Part shown: piece by piece, positions 29,384-30,711 of the stretch | Numbering within the stretch: position 1 is the first letter of the stretch | How the letters are laid out: each line of letters opens with the position of its first letter | From: Pelagophyceae sp. CCMP2097 | Taxonomy: Eukaryota; Sar; Pelagophyceae | Reading direction: 5' to 3' | DNA length: 30,711 nt | Assembly (NCBI GenBank): GCA_026770575.1 | Contig: MU657549.1 | Coordinates: 9,826 to 40,536, forward strand | Notes under the pieces: model-generated | The model's input: only the letters and a program-made list of their open reading frames with translations | Told to the model about the DNA's origin: nothing | Database searches by the model: none | Translations under genes and position numbers: made by a program

Positions 29384-29632
29384 GCGGCCAAGTGTACAAG
29401 ACACGCAGTAAGCCCGCCCCGCGGCTACAGGTACAAGACCCGCAGTAAGGCCGCCACCGGAGCCGGACCAAGGCCCGGTGCATTATCGCACTTTGTCTTC
29501 CTCCACACTAAACCCCCCGTTCCTACGGTATGCGCGTGTGGGGAGCGTTGCAGTATATATACCGGGCCCCACAATCACCCCCAAGGATAATGATCCGGTG
29601 AATCCCCTTTAGCCCCCAGCGGGTCATCACGG
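29384..29632 (+). repeat. composite repeat, second copy, ending in TATATA-palindrome copy 5
   Basis: GCGGCCAAGTGTACAAGACACGCAGTAAGCCCGCC and the following 150 bases match 28447-28616, then run into palindrome copy 5 at 29550-29632 (first palindrome base pair changed: GCAGTATATATACCG). The two composite copies are in direct orientation about 0.94 kb apart. Confidence 0.85.
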
Positions 29633-29639
29633 CTCCAAG

Positions 29640-29745
29640 GATTAATTCGGTCGAACGAATTTTCGGGCCGTTGAACGGATCCAAACGGATATTTGGGACG
29701 AACGGATTTTGTGCCAGTGAACGGATTTTTTGGGCCGTTTTTTGC
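29640..29745. repeat. GAACGGAT word repeat
   Basis: Variants of GAACGGATTTT and TTCGGGCCGTT recur four to five times in about 100 bases, a degenerate short tandem array of unknown nature. Confidence 0.6.
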
Positions 29746-29871
29746 AGGAAATTCTCAGAAAATTCGACGAAGGTTCCTGGGGATCCTCCTGGAAAGGGTT
29801 GGAAAAGGAGTTCCGGGAAGCCGCCGCGACCGATACCCGAGGCCGCGCGCCGCGCCGTGCTCGCCGCGACG

Positions 29872-29940
29872 GGGGATGGCTTACGCGACGCGTGTCATGG
29901 AAGAGCAGGGCGTGGACGAGCAGTGACAAAGAGTCCACCG
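29872..29940 (-). repeat. ACGACACGCG family repeat, copy C (inverted)
   Basis: Reverse complement of copy B. On the plus strand it opens the short frame MAYATRVMEEQGVDEQ, similar to AYATRVVDEQGVDEQ in copy D. Confidence 0.85.
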
Positions 29941-30148
29941 GAGTTGAAGTAGATTTCCATCGGAAAAGGGGTCGCCGAGGGCTGAGGACGCAGCAGCAGC
30001 CGCGCGCGCCGCTTCCGGCGCCGTGCGCGACCGCCGTCCCATTGCCTTAAAAAATCGAGGGGGGGCACCCCGCTCGGGGTCCGTGTTATACATGCACATA
30101 TCTAATTTCGTGTTCGGTGCCTGTTCGCGGGTTGTTTCGGGTTTGGGT

Positions 30149-30265
30149 GGATTTGAACCAATCCCGAAGTCGCACCAAAGCCAAAATGGATTTGAACCGA
30201 TCCCGAAGTCGCGCCAAAGCCAAAATGGATTTGAACCAATCCCGAAGTCGCGCCAAAGCCAAAGT
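30149..30265 (+). repeat. 39-base minisatellite, three copies
   Basis: Three head-to-tail units begin at 30149, 30188 and 30227, each GGATTTGAACC(A/G)ATCCCGAA then GTCGC(A/G)CCAAAGCC. The period is a multiple of three and one plus-strand frame reads a 13-residue unit, GFEPIPKSRQSQN, three times. No larger gene surrounds it. Confidence 0.95.
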
Positions 30266-30499
30266 GGGGGCTGAGAAAACCACTTGATCCAAGAGGCAGC
30301 CGAGACTGAACATCAAGGAGCGGCTGTTGACATGAAATAAAGACACCATCTGCCACTGACGTATGCCCTGGCAAAAGGGAATTCCGATCCCAGTGCCAAG
30401 AGCCAGTTAAGAAAAGTGTATATAAACACATCCCATTTTTTGGTGAGGTTTTGTACCCAGACCCGGATTCGAACCTTGCTGACATTTTCCGAAAACTTT

Positions 30500-30575
30500 A
30501 CACACAGCCGGGCTCGAACCGGCGACCTCGTGTAAAACCTTTTACACACGCTGTTAGAAGACGCAGTAGGCCAAA
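30500..30575 (-). other. tRNA-like fragment with B-box
   Basis: On the minus strand a perfect five-pair T-arm, GCCGG-TTCGAGC-CCGGC, lies just downstream of the hairpin GTGTAAAA-GG-TTTTACAC. Acceptor and D arms are not recognisable, so it is more likely a SINE or tRNA relic than a working tRNA gene. Confidence 0.4.
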
Positions 30576-30588
30576 GTGGGGGGGGCGG

Positions 30589-30711
30589 GCTTACGCGACG
30601 CGTGTCGTGGACGAGCAGGGCGTGGACGAGCAGAGTCAGACAAGGAGCCACAGAGACCGAACGGTTTCCAAGGGCAAAGGACGCCGCGCTCCGAGTAAGC
30701 GCACCTAGGCG
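30589..30711 (-). repeat. ACGACACGCG family repeat, copy D (inverted), running to the window end
   Basis: Reverse complement of 28785-28908, extending to the last base of the window, so the true boundary is unknown. Copies A and D form a long inverted repeat enclosing about 1.7 kb. Confidence 0.85.

Larger units (their letters stand above)
26523..30711. other. repeat-rich, gene-free block
   Basis: Base composition becomes more AT-rich just after the Ipi1-like gene and no reading frame resembles a conserved protein. The block holds interspersed tRNA-like repeats, MITE-like elements, inverted repeat copies and a minisatellite, each listed separately. Additional simple sequences include CCATAAC triplets at 27174-27194, GAATCGATTCA-type words at 27131-27166 and a TTTAATTA run at 27747-27770. 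Confidence 0.8.

Overview
The window is nuclear DNA from a GC-rich eukaryotic microalga. The coding part is split by about 50 short GT-AG introns (45-235 bases) rich in GTGCG donors. Four predicted proteins begin with a signal peptide followed by an ASAF-like motif (for example ASAFTAP, ASAFRA, RGFAP, CAPF), the bipartite plastid-import signal of algae with secondary red plastids. Together with the protein families present, this points to a pelagophyte or related stramenopile such as Aureococcus anophagefferens; the species is an inference. All exon-intron models were built by hand and every joined reading frame was checked for phase.

Layout, positions 1-26.5 kb: thirteen tightly packed genes with intergenic gaps mostly of 0.1-0.6 kb. 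In order: an SDR oxidoreductase (+), a plastid SAP-like/thioredoxin protein (-), V-ATPase subunit B (-), a plastid ferredoxin-dependent bilin reductase (+), a plastid protein of unknown function (-), a LON-substrate-binding-domain protein (-), a large coiled-coil-containing unknown (-), a roughly 1204-residue triple-HMG-box protein with a novel C-terminal domain (-), a class I SAM methyltransferase-like protein (-), an unknown acidic protein (+), a 71-residue membrane protein (-), a full-length CEP76 centriole/basal-body protein (+), a TPR protein fused to a PLOD/procollagen-type glycosyltransferase domain (-), and an Ipi1/TEX10-like ribosome-biogenesis factor (+). Counting the 71-residue protein there are fourteen coding models. 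Several neighbours are divergent pairs sharing promoters of 106-249 bases.

The genes do not form one pathway. Plastid functions (bilin reduction, thioredoxin, LON-domain protein) are interspersed with housekeeping ones (V-ATPase, Ipi1) and a basal-body gene (CEP76), as expected for a compact eukaryotic chromosome. About 1.1 kb at 15.1-16.2 kb holds a decayed tandem repeat and no convincing gene.

Positions 26.5-30.7 kb are different: more AT-rich, no credible gene, and crowded with repeats. These include five copies of an element beginning with a perfect TATATA-centred palindrome (two continue into an 85-base tRNA-like unit with a pol III B-box), a second 170-220-base repeat, four copies of a family carrying a short conserved reading frame, two MITE-like inverted-repeat elements, and a 39-base minisatellite. 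This looks like a transposon- and SINE-rich island or subterminal block.
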